Positions 44,081 to 52,554 of a stretch of 64,000 nucleotides of DNA are shown in pieces. The DNA comes from Thermoplasmata archaeon. Its GTDB lineage: Archaea; Thermoplasmatota; Thermoplasmata; Lutacidiplasmatales; UBA184. Made by a program: the position numbers and the translations under genes. Each line of letters opens with the position of its first letter. Position 1 is the stretch's first letter. Under the pieces are notes generated by a model. That model was given only the letters and a program-made list of their open reading frames with translations, ran no database searches and had not been told where the DNA came from. Location of the stretch: positions 62,001 through 126,000 of the forward strand of contig JAKAUN010000009.1 in assembly GCA_021817605.1 (NCBI GenBank), read 5' to 3'.

Positions 44081-44872
44081 TCACGCCCCCGGGTCCGGGG
44101 ACGGCGCCACCACCGGCGGGTGACGACGCATCCTTCCGGCGAGGCGTCGGGCGAGGATGAGCTCGATGAGGAAGACCCGAACGAACGCGAGGCCCTGCGT
44201 CACCTTGCTCGCCCCGTCCCCGCGTGGCTCGAAGACGAAGCCGACCTCCTCGACGTCGCGGCCCCGACACATGACGAGGAGGAAGAGCAGCAGCTTGTAG
44301 CCCCGGTAGCCCGGGTCGATGCCCACGTAGACCGACCGATGGAACGCAAAGTACCCCGAGACCGGGTCGGAGACCGCCCTGCTTTCCGGTAGAAGGAGCT
44401 GGGCGAGCCACTCGGCCGACCGGGAGATCACCGCGCGCAGAGGGGAGCGCGGCCCCGGCGAGCCGCCGTCCGCGTAGCGGCTCGCGACGACAAGCGAGGC
44501 GCCCTGTTCGAGGCGGGCGAGCATCGGGGGAAGGAGCTCGGGGGGATGCTGAAGGTCGGAGTCCATGACGACGGCGAACTTCCCTCGGGCGGCCCTCAGG
44601 GCGAGGACCTGCGCGCGTAGCGTGGTCTGCTTACCCTGGTGAAGGATCGTTTGCAGTCTCGGGTCCGCCTGCGCCTGCTCGAGGAGGAATTCGCGGGAGC
44701 CGTCCGTGCTGCCGTCGTCGACGACGATCGCCTCCCAGGACGGGAGCGGAAGGCTCCGGAGCCGTCGCAGCAGCTCGGGGAGGTTCTTGCGTTCGTTGTA
44801 GACCGCGAGGACGATGGAGAGCTCCGGAGGTGAGGCCGTGTCGGACGCGCGGGAGGAAGCTGCGTCGGACAT
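44081..44872 (-). CDS. family 2 glycosyltransferase (dolichyl-phosphate mannosyltransferase-like)
   Basis: 263 residues. The GT-A core opens ELSIVLAVYNERKNLPELL, with the UDP/GDP-binding VVDDGSTDGSREFL and the metal motif VVMDSDLQHPPELL. The acceptor region VSDPVSGYFAFHRSV matches the DPM1 subgroup, which puts a sugar onto dolichyl or undecaprenyl phosphate. The C-terminal half has basic and hydrophobic helices (ASKVTQGLAFVRVFLIELI) that may lie on the membrane. It follows the GHMP kinase gene by 12 bp. It would supply a lipid-linked sugar to the GT-C enzymes of the island. Confidence 0.88.
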   Translation of the reverse strand: MSDAASSRASDTASPPELSIVLAVYNERKNLPELLRRLRSLPLPSWEAIVVDDGSTDGSREFLLEQAQADPRLQTILHQGKQTTLRAQVLALRAARGKFAVVMDSDLQHPPELLPPMLARLEQGASLVVASRYADGGSPGPRSPLRAVISRSAEWLAQLLLPESRAVSDPVSGYFAFHRSVYVGIDPGYRGYKLLLFLLVMCRGRDVEEVGFVFEPRGDGASKVTQGLAFVRVFLIELILARRLAGRMRRHPPVVAPSPDPGA

Positions 44873-44884
44873 CGTCCCCGTCGC

Positions 44885-45931
44885 TCAGACCGCGGGCCGC
44901 ACCGACCAGGTCTGCAGCCCGTTGGGCTCGAGGGAGAAGTCCTCGACCCGGCCGCCGGCTTCCTGCACCGCCTTCGCGACCTTGGCCCGTCGCGCGAAGT
45001 CGCAGAAGAAGAGGAGATAGCCCCCCCCACCGGCTCCCACGAGCTTGCCGCCGAGGGCCCCGGCCTCACGTGCACGCGAGTAGAACGCGTCGATCCTGTC
45101 GTTGGTGATCCCGTCGGCGAACTGCTTCTTGAACTGCCAGCCGCGGTCGAGCAGGAGGCCCATCTCGTCCAGGTTGCCCCGGAGGAGAGCGTTCTTCATG
45201 TCGACGGCCAGCCGCTTGGTCTCGTCCAGAGCGTGGACCGTCTCCGCGCGACGCTCGGTGTAGCCGGCCTGCTGGCGGACGATGATGTCGTTCGAGTAGT
45301 GGCCGGTGCCGGTGTAGCAGAGGAGGAGGCGATAGGCGAGCTCGTTGGAAACCTCGCTCGGGATCTTGAGCGGGTTGACGATGGTGTGGTTGCGGGTGAA
45401 CTCCATGAAGTTGAATCCCCCGAAAGCGGCGGCATACATGTCCTGGCGGCCCCCGCGCATGCCGAACTCGTTGCGCTCGATCTTGTAGGCGAGCTCGGCG
45501 ACGTCGTACGGGGTCCAGGGCTCCCGGAGGTAGTGGCGGAAGGCGCCGACCAACGCGACCGTCATCGTCGAGGAGGTCCCGAGGCCCGTGCCCGCAGGCG
45601 CGTCCGAGTGGAGGAAGAGCTTGAGGGTGTCGTGGACCCGGTCGCCGTTCGCCTGGGGTCGCAGCACGCGCAGGGCGGCCTTGACCAGATCGAGCTCTCC
45701 GTTGTAGACCAGGTCGGCGGGCTTCTCGTAGTTGACGCTCAGGTTATAGTCGAGCGACTCGACCGCCGTGGTCCCGCTACCGTCCGGGACCGCCTCGAGC
45801 GTCGCGTAGGCGAACTTGTCGATCGTGCAGTTGAGGACCGCGCCGCCATTCTCCTCCGGGTACGGGGAGACATCCGTCCCCCCGCCCGCGAAACTGATTC
45901 GGAGCGGAGCCTTGCTCCGAACGATCTGCAT
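44885..45931 (-). CDS. GHMP kinase, D-glycero-D-manno-heptose 7-phosphate kinase-like
   Basis: 348 residues. N-terminal signature IVRSKAPLRISFAGGGTDVS; ATP-binding motif APAGTGLGTSSTMTVALVG; C-terminal GGKLVGAGGGGYLLFF. This ordering with the FAGGGTD motif is that of HddA-type heptose kinases and the related GDP-fucose/heptose pathway enzymes. It phosphorylates a sugar at C1 with ATP for later nucleotide activation. ATG 45931 lies 31 bp from a TATA-like cttaat (45959-45964). First gene of the operon GHMP, GT2, epimerase/reductase, sulfatase. Fucokinase or galactokinase are alternatives. Confidence 0.87.
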   Translation of the reverse strand: MQIVRSKAPLRISFAGGGTDVSPYPEENGGAVLNCTIDKFAYATLEAVPDGSGTTAVESLDYNLSVNYEKPADLVYNGELDLVKAALRVLRPQANGDRVHDTLKLFLHSDAPAGTGLGTSSTMTVALVGAFRHYLREPWTPYDVAELAYKIERNEFGMRGGRQDMYAAAFGGFNFMEFTRNHTIVNPLKIPSEVSNELAYRLLLCYTGTGHYSNDIIVRQQAGYTERRAETVHALDETKRLAVDMKNALLRGNLDEMGLLLDRGWQFKKQFADGITNDRIDAFYSRAREAGALGGKLVGAGGGGYLLFFCDFARRAKVAKAVQEAGGRVEDFSLEPNGLQTWSVRPAV

Positions 45932-46343
45932 CCGTCCCGGCGAGACCACAACCGGGCGCTTAATGCTTCGGGCATGCGAGCAACCGCGCTGCACCCGCCG
46001 TGGGGGACCCAAGGTCCGGCAGCCCTGAGGATGCGGCTATTCGCAAGTCCCGCGCGAGCCGTCCTGAGGTAGCGAGCGGGCCTCGACTTCTCGAGACCCA
46101 TCTGCCCCTCTCGCACCGGCCTTGGATCGGTCAAGGGTCTCTGAGCCCGTGGCCGCCAAACGAGGGGCGATAGGACGTGGGTCGACCACGGCTTCCCGAG
46201 GAGAAAATCCGAGCTACACGACAGGTTACCACCTATTCTAGAGGTAAAACACCCCTCTGAGACGGCCGATCGCCTCCGCTCAAGACCATCGTTTAAATAC
46301 GTGGAAATGCGCATTCAAACGCACCCCTGTGGGGATTGAAGCC
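45932..46343. other. divergent intergenic region with two promoters
   Basis: 411 bp between the GHMP kinase and the first TasA-like gene. A TATA-like element for the minus strand sits at 45959-45964. A strong tttaaatac sits at 46292-46300, about 48 bp before the ATG at 46344. No protein is supported. A short imperfect inverted repeat (gaggtaaaacacccctc region, about 46240-46258) lies in the middle and may be regulatory. Confidence 0.4.
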
Positions 46344-46895
46344 ATGAGGAGAAAGATGAACACACGAGTGAGTGGACGGCTGATCTACGTCGCGACACTT
46401 GTCGCAATCGTGGGCGTGAGCGGAGGTGTAGCCATGGGTAGCGCGATTCTATCCCCTACCGCCGTCGCGCAGACAGCGGGGATGTACGCCGGTACCAACA
46501 GTGCCCCAAACGGTTATTCGACCCCGACACTGTCGATTGCCAACATCCCTACGGGGGTCACCTCTTGCACGACCACCCCCATCACCGAAGCCACGAGCGG
46601 CAAGACCGTCACAATGTATCTTTCGGATGTCACTGGCGGAACCGCCTGCACCGCCGGAGACTTTGCCGAGATGTTCAATGTCTCCTACTCCTTCTCCATT
46701 ACGAGCGCGCAGACGGACAAGTTCACGATTACGACGTCCTACGGCACGACCATCACTACCGGCTTTAACAGCCTCAGCGTGACTACTGGAGCGACCGGTT
46801 CGCCATGGACACAGAACGTCGACGTGTACGTCGACTACGGGTCTCCGAGCATGCCTGCTGGCGGGATCGATACTCTCACTCTGGTCATCCAGTAG
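46344..46895 (+). CDS. small secreted protein, paralog 1 (TasA/AbpA-like, inferred)
   Basis: 183 residues. Short basic N-terminus, signal/TM helix LIYVATLVAIVGVSGGVAMG, then a Ser/Thr/Gly-rich beta-strand sequence with two Cys (TSCTTTPITEA and GTACTAGDF) that could form a disulfide. Strand-like repeats such as FNVSYSFSITSAQTDKFTITT follow, ending DTLTLVIQ. Size, plan and ending resemble the proteins at 51883-52452 and 57962-58528. Such single-helix, beta-rich secreted proteins include TasA and archaeal bundling pilins, which polymerise by strand exchange; that link is inference. Own promoter and a hairpin after the gene point to a strong monocistronic unit. Confidence 0.65.
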   Translation: MRRKMNTRVSGRLIYVATLVAIVGVSGGVAMGSAILSPTAVAQTAGMYAGTNSAPNGYSTPTLSIANIPTGVTSCTTTPITEATSGKTVTMYLSDVTGGTACTAGDFAEMFNVSYSFSITSAQTDKFTITTSYGTTITTGFNSLSVTTGATGSPWTQNVDVYVDYGSPSMPAGGIDTLTLVIQ

Positions 46896-46918
46896 GCACG
46901 AAGGTCCTTCCCGACCCT

Positions 46919-46939
46919 GGGGGGGCTGTAGCCGCCCCC
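46919..46939 (+). terminator. GC hairpin after TasA-like gene 1
   Basis: A G-run ending in gc, a tgta loop and gccgccccc form an 8-bp stem with one bulged G. It begins 24 bp after the stop codon. It suits a 3'-end signal for a monocistronic transcript. Confidence 0.45.
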
Positions 46940-47024
46940 AACCTCTTCCTCGCCCTTCTCTCTCATGCGACAAGTTGTTAACAGGCGAGCGACCTAGCTC
47001 TTCAGCGGTGGATTAACCGCCGTC

Positions 47025-48614
47025 ATGCTGAGATCGATGGTCAGGTCGTCCCGGGGATTTGCCCGCGAGCGGAAGGACCGACCCCCGCGCTCGATAGAAA
47101 GGTCCGCACCCCGTCTCCACCTTGCGGAATCGATGCCCCTCCTGGTCCTAGGAGGGGTTTGCCTAAGCCTCGCAGCCTACCTCACCCTGACGCACTCGGC
47201 GACGACCTTCGGCCGCTACAGGCTCTGGCCGGTGCTGGCCATGATTGGGGGAATATCTCTTGGGGGGGGGCTCGCGAGCTCCCTCGCTAAGTGGCCCGAA
47301 GATGAGGCCGAAGAGCGAGATACACGAGCCGTGGGACCCGATGAGGTGGTCATTTCCCGAAGGGAATGGGAGGCATATCAGCGAGCGATGATGGATCCTG
47401 TCCGCGCAAAGGCTCCCCCGTCCCGCCTTCCAGAGACCACGGTTCCGGCCGCACCTTTCCTCGGACCCGTTATGCCACGGGCGTCGGGCGCTGTACCCGC
47501 ACCCGGCCCCTCGCGGGAGGCCCCACGCTCCGCGCCGCGACCGAGTCGTCAAGCAGAGGAACCAGCAAAGCGCGTGCCGCCAGCTGTCGTGTCACCGGAT
47601 ATCCCCGCGGGCCTGCCACCTCCTGCTCCGATGGCGTCGCCCGCGCAGATCCTCGCCCGTCGCTTGGCAGCCCAGGCGCAACGGGAGAACGCGCGGCAGG
47701 GTCCGAGTTCCCGGTCCGAACCGCGGGCGCAAGAGGACACCACCCGTGCCGCTTCCCGCGATGAATTGAGGAGAGCAGCCCTGGCGGTGACCCCGCCTTC
47801 CGCCTCTCCCACATCCCCTTCCGGACCGGACTCGGCTTCGCAGCCGACGGTCGTCGGTCGCGCAGAGACGCCTGCAGAAGCACCCCGATCCTCACCTAGC
47901 CCCCCTGCCCTGAGCACCGGCAGCCCATCTACCGCAATCGCACAGCCAGTTGTCGCGAAGCCAACAGCACGAGGCACACCGCCCGCAGCCACGGCCCCGG
48001 CATCCGCGATACCCGAGCCAGCCGAGCCCACAGCGACCGCTGGGACCGACAACGCACAGACCGCCCCTCCGATTGTGGGGCAACCCAGCGCTCGACGGGT
48101 CGCGGCCGCTGGGCTGAGCCCATCGCCCGGCATGCCATCCTCCGCAGAGGAGCTCGAGTTGCTCCTCGCGGGCCTCATCAACCAAGCACCGGAGGCGGTG
48201 AGAGTGGACGGGGAGAAGGGCGTACCGGCGCCACAATCTCAGCAAACGATTGGCAGCGACCCCCACGGACCCGACAACACCCCATCTCCCCCCACCCCGC
48301 GAACTGACGATTCGTCGGCCGTCGCCGCGAGGGTCGAAACGGGCCTGGAGGCGGGTCCGCCTGCTGACCAGGAGATCGAGCAGGAGTTCGACAAGCTCCT
48401 GGCCGAGCTTTCTCCGCGCAAGCCAGCCCCTTCCGGCTCGGGAGGGTCGCCATGCGTCTCCTGCGACCGGCCGGTCGCGTCCCCGCACGCTTCCTGCGGC
48501 GCATGCGGCAACCCGCTCTGCCGGGACTGCGAGACGAGCGCGGAGAGAGAGGGGACCCCCGGGCTCTGCCCGACCTGTGCCCTCCTCGAGCAGTACTCCC
48601 GCCCGCGAAGGTAG
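47025..48614 (+). CDS. membrane protein with long Pro/Ala-rich region and C-terminal zinc ribbon
   Basis: 529 residues. Two TM helices near the N-terminus (SMPLLVLGGVCLSLAAYLTL and WPVLAMIGGISLGGGLASSL) are followed by ~350 residues rich in Pro, Ala, Ser and charged residues, with no predicted fold. A short helical part (IEQEFDKLLAELSPRKPA) leads to four C-terminal Cys pairs: CVSCDRP, CGACGNPLC, CRDC and CPTC. The last looks like a double zinc ribbon or B-box-like domain facing the cytoplasm. No family is recognised; the plan parallels the KaiC-like protein in being a membrane anchor plus long linker plus terminal domain. An AT-rich gttaac near 46978 could be the promoter. Confidence 0.65.
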   Translation: MLRSMVRSSRGFARERKDRPPRSIERSAPRLHLAESMPLLVLGGVCLSLAAYLTLTHSATTFGRYRLWPVLAMIGGISLGGGLASSLAKWPEDEAEERDTRAVGPDEVVISRREWEAYQRAMMDPVRAKAPPSRLPETTVPAAPFLGPVMPRASGAVPAPGPSREAPRSAPRPSRQAEEPAKRVPPAVVSPDIPAGLPPPAPMASPAQILARRLAAQAQRENARQGPSSRSEPRAQEDTTRAASRDELRRAALAVTPPSASPTSPSGPDSASQPTVVGRAETPAEAPRSSPSPPALSTGSPSTAIAQPVVAKPTARGTPPAATAPASAIPEPAEPTATAGTDNAQTAPPIVGQPSARRVAAAGLSPSPGMPSSAEELELLLAGLINQAPEAVRVDGEKGVPAPQSQQTIGSDPHGPDNTPSPPTPRTDDSSAVAARVETGLEAGPPADQEIEQEFDKLLAELSPRKPAPSGSGGSPCVSCDRPVASPHASCGACGNPLCRDCETSAEREGTPGLCPTCALLEQYSRPRR

Positions 48615-48713
48615 AGAGTCTGGATCTCCCTACACACCAACCGGGCGAACCCAACTAGCGGACGCGTCGGTTTCGGGCCAGATCTGCCAACGCGGACCTA
48701 GTGGGTCCGGTCA

Positions 48714-48763
48714 GCGGCCGCCTAAGGTGGGGGGGGTTGACCCTGGGGGGTCTAGGCGGCCGC
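48714..48763. repeat. 11-bp inverted repeat spanning the DUF998 stop codon
   Basis: gcggccgccta (48714-48724) and taggcggccgc (48753-48763) are perfect complements with a G-rich 28-nt loop. The right arm contains the stop codon and last Ala codons of the DUF998 gene on the minus strand. It lies in the convergent gap to the zinc-ribbon protein, so a bidirectional terminator is the likely role; a shorter stem (cggacc/ggtccg) sits just before it. Confidence 0.5.
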
Positions 48764-49411
48764 GACCTTCACATGAAGTCCCGGTGCGAACCGGTGAAGG
48801 AGAGCGATGTGGGCCCCTTCGACCATGGGCCAGAGGAGGGCCACGCCGAGACCCAGGCGCTCGATCCCCCCGGGTCCCAGCCCGAGGTAGGTCCCCGTGG
48901 CGTAGAGGGCCCCGCAGGCGAGGACGGCGACCCCGCTCGCGAGTGTGTAGGCACGGGAGGCCCGCCAGCGTTCCTGACGGTGCATCGCGAAGGCGACGAC
49001 GAGGTAACCGAGCCCGACTGCCGTGACACCGGCGCCGCGCGCCCACACGATGCTCGAAGCGGAAGAGGAGACGCCCCCGAGGGAGAGGGCACCCACACCG
49101 ATCGCCGCGGCTGCTCCGGCAAGGAGCAGGAAGAGACCGATCCCCCGGGTCGGCCGGGTGTCGAAGGCGCTCCAGGAGAGGAGAAGGGCGACGGCAGCGA
49201 CGACCCCGAGGACCACGAGGGAGACGTTGAACACCAGTCCCCAGGGGGACGGGGCGGTGCCGAGGTTAGTGACGCGGGCCGATAGGAGGCTCGCGCGGGA
49301 AAGGCGGCTCTCGGTGAGGAACAGGGCGATCACGAACTGCAGCGAGGCGACGACCAGGAGGAGACCCCCGGTCCGTACGCTGCGGTGGACCAACGGTGTT
49401 TCGGCGGCCAT
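48752..49411 (-). CDS. DUF998-type membrane protein, second copy
   Basis: 219 residues with six helices: [56 protein letters not shown] and three others. [20 protein letters not shown] corresponds to ISDLGN and PYHVLFNVSL in the protein at 28762-29463; both end with an RAYTL (WDGYRAYTLFSG / [11 protein letters not shown]) helix, so they are paralogs. The function of the family is not known. It ends inside an inverted repeat with the convergent zinc-ribbon protein gene. It is divergent from the Nudix gene. Confidence 0.72.
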   Translation of the reverse strand: MAAETPLVHRSVRTGGLLLVVASLQFVIALFLTESRLSRASLLSARVTNLGTAPSPWGLVFNVSLVVLGVVAAVALLLSWSAFDTRPTRGIGLFLLLAGAAAAIGVGALSLGGVSSSASSIVWARGAGVTAVGLGYLVVAFAMHRQERWRASRAYTLASGVAVLACGALYATGTYLGLGPGGIERLGLGVALLWPMVEGAHIALLHRFAPGLHVKVAAA

Positions 49412-49526
49412 GGCGACGCTCTTCCAGAGGCAGGCTGCGAACTCCTCCCGTATAAGCCATGGAGGTTCACTGGAAGGAGAGCGGCCGTGCCCCGCAAAGG
49501 CAGGGTACGCGCTGCTAGGGAGGACC

Positions 49527-49976
49527 GTGTCGCCCCGCTACCAGAACCCTGCACTCACAGTGGACGCCGTGTGGATCAAAGGGCAAAGGATCCTGCTGGT
49601 CCGGCGGAGCCGAGCCCCTTTCCGAGGCTGCTGGGCGCTGCCGGGTGGGTTCGTGGAGCTCCGCGAGACGGTCGAGGAGGCGCTCGTGCGCGAGATCCGT
49701 GAGGAAACCGGACTCTCCGCACGGCCGAAGGAGCTGGTCGGCGTCTACTCCGGTCCCAAGAGGGATCCACGCAAGCCGAGCACGAGCGTGGTGTTCCTCG
49801 TCACCGGCCGCGGGGGTACGCCGCGCCCGGGAGATGACGCGGGGGAGGCGGCCTGGAGGGACCTTGGCGAGGCGCGCGAGCTGGCCTTCGACCACGCGCG
49901 GATGGTCGCCGACGCCCGCCGCCTGCTGCGTCGAGCCGCACGGGTCCGCGGCCAGGCCCGCCGCCGTCCCCGGTAG
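49527..49976 (+). CDS. Nudix hydrolase
   Basis: 149 residues from GTG 49527. The Nudix box [24 protein letters not shown] fits GX5EX7REUXEEXGU exactly, so the metal-binding Glu residues are present. Upstream is [20 protein letters not shown], then [10 protein letters not shown], as in the ADP-ribose pyrophosphatase / 8-oxo-dGTPase-like group. It cleaves a nucleoside diphosphate linked to another group; the exact substrate cannot be told. In-frame sequence runs upstream but has the composition of the divergent DUF998 shadow. A TATA-like gtataag near 49450 is 75 bp away, so the leader may be longer than usual here. Confidence 0.85.
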   Translation: MSPRYQNPALTVDAVWIKGQRILLVRRSRAPFRGCWALPGGFVELRETVEEALVREIREETGLSARPKELVGVYSGPKRDPRKPSTSVVFLVTGRGGTPRPGDDAGEAAWRDLGEARELAFDHARMVADARRLLRRAARVRGQARRRPR

Positions 49977-50067
49977 GGTCCCTCGGGGCAGAAAGGCGCG
50001 GGCGGCGGGAGTTCGGGCCGCGTTGCGGTCAGAATCCCTTATCGGGGGGGGAAGGGTGCCGAGCCGC

Positions 50068-50772
50068 ATGGCCCATGCGGAGGCCGGAGGAAGGGAGGGG
50101 CACCCTAGACCCACGCTCCTCTCCGACTTCATCCTGGGGAGCCAGGACGGGCTGGTAAACGTCCTCGGGATCCTGCTCGGCCTGGTCGCGGCGGGAACCA
50201 CGACCCGCATCATCCTCGTCGCCGCGTTCGCGGCTCTCGCCGCCGAGACGATCTCGATGGGCGCGGTCGCCTACACCACCACGCTCTCGCGCCGTAACCT
50301 GTTCCTGAGCGAGGTCGAGCGCGAGCGGCGGGAGATGCGCGAAGTTCCCGAGGCGGAGCGGGAGGAGGTCCGCGTGATCCTCCGCGGCTGGGACTTCGAG
50401 GGCGAGGAGGTCGAGGAGATGGTCCGTCGCATCGAGTCGAAGCCCAAGGCCTGGCTTGAGCTCATGATGGCGTTCGAGCTCAACCTCTCCGAGATCCTCC
50501 CCGACCAGCCGCGGAACAGCGGCCTCATCGTGCTGAGCGCCACGGCGCTCGGCTCAGTGATCCCCCTCGTGCCGTTCCTCGTGGGGCTGTCCAACGAGCT
50601 CGCGGCGATCGTCGCCGTCGTGCTGAGCGCCATCACGCTCGGCGCGGTCGGCGTCTACGAAGCTCGGACGACCGTCGGACCGCTGTGGCTTGGTGCAGCC
50701 CGCATGCTGCTGATCGGGCTTGGGGCCGGCTTTGCCGGCTTCCTCATCGGACGGATCGTGCCGATCCTCTGA
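50068..50772 (+). CDS. VIT1/CCC1-family metal transporter
   Basis: 234 residues. Helix 1 FILGSQDGLVNVLGILLGLV carries the family DGxVN motif. A helix with ETISMGAVAYTTT follows, then a cytoplasmic Glu-rich helical domain (EREEVRVILRGWDFEGEEVE), which binds iron in the plant and yeast relatives, and three more TM helices. It moves Fe2+ or Mn2+ out of the cytosol, as in detoxification. ATG 50068 lies 28 bp from a TATA-like ccttatc (50037-50043), so upstream in-frame codons are unlikely to be used. A 7-bp GC hairpin follows the stop. Confidence 0.88.
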   Translation: MAHAEAGGREGHPRPTLLSDFILGSQDGLVNVLGILLGLVAAGTTTRIILVAAFAALAAETISMGAVAYTTTLSRRNLFLSEVERERREMREVPEAEREEVRVILRGWDFEGEEVEEMVRRIESKPKAWLELMMAFELNLSEILPDQPRNSGLIVLSATALGSVIPLVPFLVGLSNELAAIVAVVLSAITLGAVGVYEARTTVGPLWLGAARMLLIGLGAGFAGFLIGRIVPIL

Positions 50773-50781
50773 GGCGCCGGG

Positions 50782-50798
50782 GCCGCCCGCAGGGCGGC
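50782..50798 (+). terminator. GC hairpin after the VIT1-like gene
   Basis: gccgccc and gggcggc pair perfectly around a gca loop, 10 bp after the stop. No T-run follows. Small but well placed as a 3'-end signal. Confidence 0.5.
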
Positions 50799-50813
50799 AG
50801 GAGCCCGAAGAGA

Positions 50814-51038
50814 TCAGACCGCCCGCGTCGGGAGCGCCCAGGCGAGCACGAACAATCTCCGGCGGGAGCGCCACGGGCGGCGCATCCTTCGGACCTCGTG
50901 TCGGTGGCACGCAGCGCAGAAGACGACCTGCTCGCCGTCGGCGGCTAGCTCCGGAGTGGGGACGTGATGCTCCTCGGGGTGCCCACACGGCGACGCGACA
51001 CACGGGTGGGGCCCGCGGACGAACGGAGGCGCGTACAC
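50814..51038 (-). CDS. small Cys/His-rich zinc-binding protein
   Basis: 74 residues from GTG 51038. HPCVASPCGHPEEHH and VVFCAACHRHEVRRMRRPWR give two Cys pairs and several His, enough for one or two zinc sites, followed by basic helical sequence. The GTG lies 27 bp from a TATA-like tattaatacg (minus strand, 51060-51070), a strong sign that it is transcribed. The HNH-like spacing is suggestive, but catalytic residues cannot be assigned. No family is claimed. Confidence 0.5.
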   Translation of the reverse strand: MYAPPFVRGPHPCVASPCGHPEEHHVPTPELAADGEQVVFCAACHRHEVRRMRRPWRSRRRLFVLAWALPTRAV

Positions 51039-51085
51039 GCTGTAATAGTGCGCATTGATGCGTATTAATATGTATGCCCAAGGGC

Positions 51086-51328
51086 TCAGGCGGACAAGGC
51101 CTTGACCTGGCGGGTGGCGTGGGCGGTACGCTCCCGTTCGGTGAGCTCCCGAAGGTGCACCGAGACGGTCAACGTGCCGTTGAGCTCGACCGCTCCGCCA
51201 AAGTACGGCAGCTTGAGCGACATCTTCTCCAGCCGGATGTCAATCTGTCCTTGACGGTTCGACAGCGCTTCGACCAGATCGAAGAACGGGTTGGTGGGAT
51301 GCTCGGCTTCGTTCGACTCGGGGGCCAT
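51086..51328 (-). CDS. small hypothetical protein
   Basis: 80 residues: an acidic start (MAPESNEAEHPTNPFFDL), then VEALSNRQGQIDIRLEKMSL and KLPYFGGAVELNGTLTVSVHL, and a basic end. The amphipathic strands after LEKMSLKLP resemble a small beta-barrel or dimeric cap, as in Hsp20-like or gas-vesicle-associated small proteins, but no family is recognised. The frame above ATG 51328 contains an AT-rich atacgaaact about 29 bp upstream, so 51328 is the preferred start. It is transcribed in the same direction as the zinc protein at 50814 but has a separate promoter between them. Confidence 0.55.
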   Translation of the reverse strand: MAPESNEAEHPTNPFFDLVEALSNRQGQIDIRLEKMSLKLPYFGGAVELNGTLTVSVHLRELTERERTAHATRQVKALSA

Positions 51329-51882
51329 GCGCCCCCCATCGCGCTCCCGGGATACGAAACTAGCGTGAAGTCGGCCCAAGCGGCGGTCTGGTTCCGTTCG
51401 CTCACGGAATCATCTACAGACCCCCCGACCCTCCCGAAGTCGATGCACGGACCCACTAGAGGAGGGGGGTCGCCGTCGGCCGCGGTCGGCTCCTCGGCCG
51501 CGACACGGGACCTCCTCCCTTAGCGGCGGCCGGAGATCTTCCTCAGAGGCTCGCGGGCTAGCTCTCGGTCTCGAAGGTCGCTGCCCCCCGGCACCTACCG
51601 AGGCTAGAGGGAGACGGGCTGGCCGAGCGCGCCTACCGCCGCGCGCGCGGACTAGCTTTGCCACGGGCTCGGCGACGGCCGCCTTTCCCTTCCCGGACGG
51701 GCCGTGGAAACGGCAGCCGCGCGGGAGACTTCGGGGTGGCACCGCTTCCCTCGGCGGGGGTCCCGTGAAAGCCGGTCTTCGAGGGAACGGGACGGGCCGC
51801 AGGCCCCGCTCCGACGCCCCCGCGAGGCGCCGGTGCGCGCACGCGGGTTCAAATACCCCACCCGGTTTGTCAGAGGGGGGCC
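51329..51882. other. intergenic region before TasA-like gene 2
   Basis: About 550 bp with Arg/Pro-rich chance frames only. A TATA-like ttcaaatac (51848-51856) lies 31 bp before the ATG at 51883 and would give a leaderless message. The adjoining gggttcaaataccc has a tRNA T-loop look, but no cloverleaf surrounds it. Nothing else could be supported. Confidence 0.4.
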
Positions 51883-52452
51883 ATGGTCGAGAAAGGGCGC
51901 CGACGCTCGATCCGGGTCGTCTATCTCGCGGCGGCCGTCGTGGCGGTCGTGGGCTTCTCCGGATATGTGGTCGGAGTCCTGACGATCGGCACGTTCACTT
52001 ACAACCCTCATCAGACGAGCGTGACCGGTAGCCCGAGCCCGCCGCCGGGAGTCTCGTTCCCCTTGGCTACGGAGGTACTCGTCACGGCGACGAGCTCTCC
52101 GGCCGCCGGAGCGTGCACCGCCTCGAACCTCGGGACGCCGGCGAGTCCCACCGCGCTTACCTCAGGGACCAGCACCACCGTCTGTCTCACCACCTCCCCG
52201 AGCGGTTACGCGCTGGGGGATTCTGCCTATGTCGTGGAGGTCTCCTGGAATGCGAGCGCCGCGTCGAGCACCACGTTCGAGGTGGAGGTCTTCTTCGCCC
52301 TCACGCCGAGCTCATCCGACATCATCGCGGCCTCCTACGTCCAGACCTCCGCGACGATCTCCGGTACGGAGATCGGTGTCTTCGCCATCGACCTCACCCA
52401 GTCGGGGGCTCAGTCCCTCAACGGGTTCAACGTCATCGTCACCCAGGACTGA
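51883..52452 (+). CDS. small secreted protein, paralog 2 (TasA/AbpA-like, inferred)
   Basis: 189 residues. Basic start, TM/signal helix VVYLAAAVVAVVGFSGYVVG, then LTIGTFTYNPHQTSVTG, two Cys (GACTASNLGTP and TTVCLTTSPSGY) and strand-rich sequence VVEVSWNASAAS, SDIIAASYVQTSATIS, IDLTQSGAQSLNGFNVIV. It aligns along its length with the protein at 57962-58528: TIGTF, PPGVS, CLTTSPSGY/CLSTSPSGF, SSSDIIA and SATI blocks are shared. The segment right after the signal helix could be a donor strand as in TasA and archaeal bundling pilins. It sits between a metal transporter region and two GT4 genes, with its own promoter and hairpin. Confidence 0.7.
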   Translation: MVEKGRRRSIRVVYLAAAVVAVVGFSGYVVGVLTIGTFTYNPHQTSVTGSPSPPPGVSFPLATEVLVTATSSPAAGACTASNLGTPASPTALTSGTSTTVCLTTSPSGYALGDSAYVVEVSWNASAASSTTFEVEVFFALTPSSSDIIAASYVQTSATISGTEIGVFAIDLTQSGAQSLNGFNVIVTQD

Positions 52453-52471
52453 GGTGTCCCGCCGGTTTCGT

Positions 52472-52493
52472 CCCTGCCTCCCCGCGTGCAGGG
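52472..52493 (+). terminator. hairpin after TasA-like gene 2
   Basis: ccctgc and gcaggg flank a 10-nt loop 19 bp after the stop codon. The same gene-plus-hairpin arrangement follows the two related genes. Confidence 0.4.
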
Positions 52494-52554
52494 CCGCCAC
52501 GCTCCGGCTCCTTGACCGCGGGGCGGGGAGGGGCCCGACGTCGGTCGGGTCTTC

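Noticed and set aside
51410-51842. Basic frames on the minus strand before the second secreted-protein gene
   Set aside because: Arg/Gly/Pro-rich, no promoter at the right distance and no recognisable domain.
51841-51860. tRNA T-arm-like gggttcaaataccc
   Set aside because: No acceptor, D or anticodon stems surround it and the five-pair T stem is incomplete; it is better read as the TATA of the downstream secreted-protein gene.
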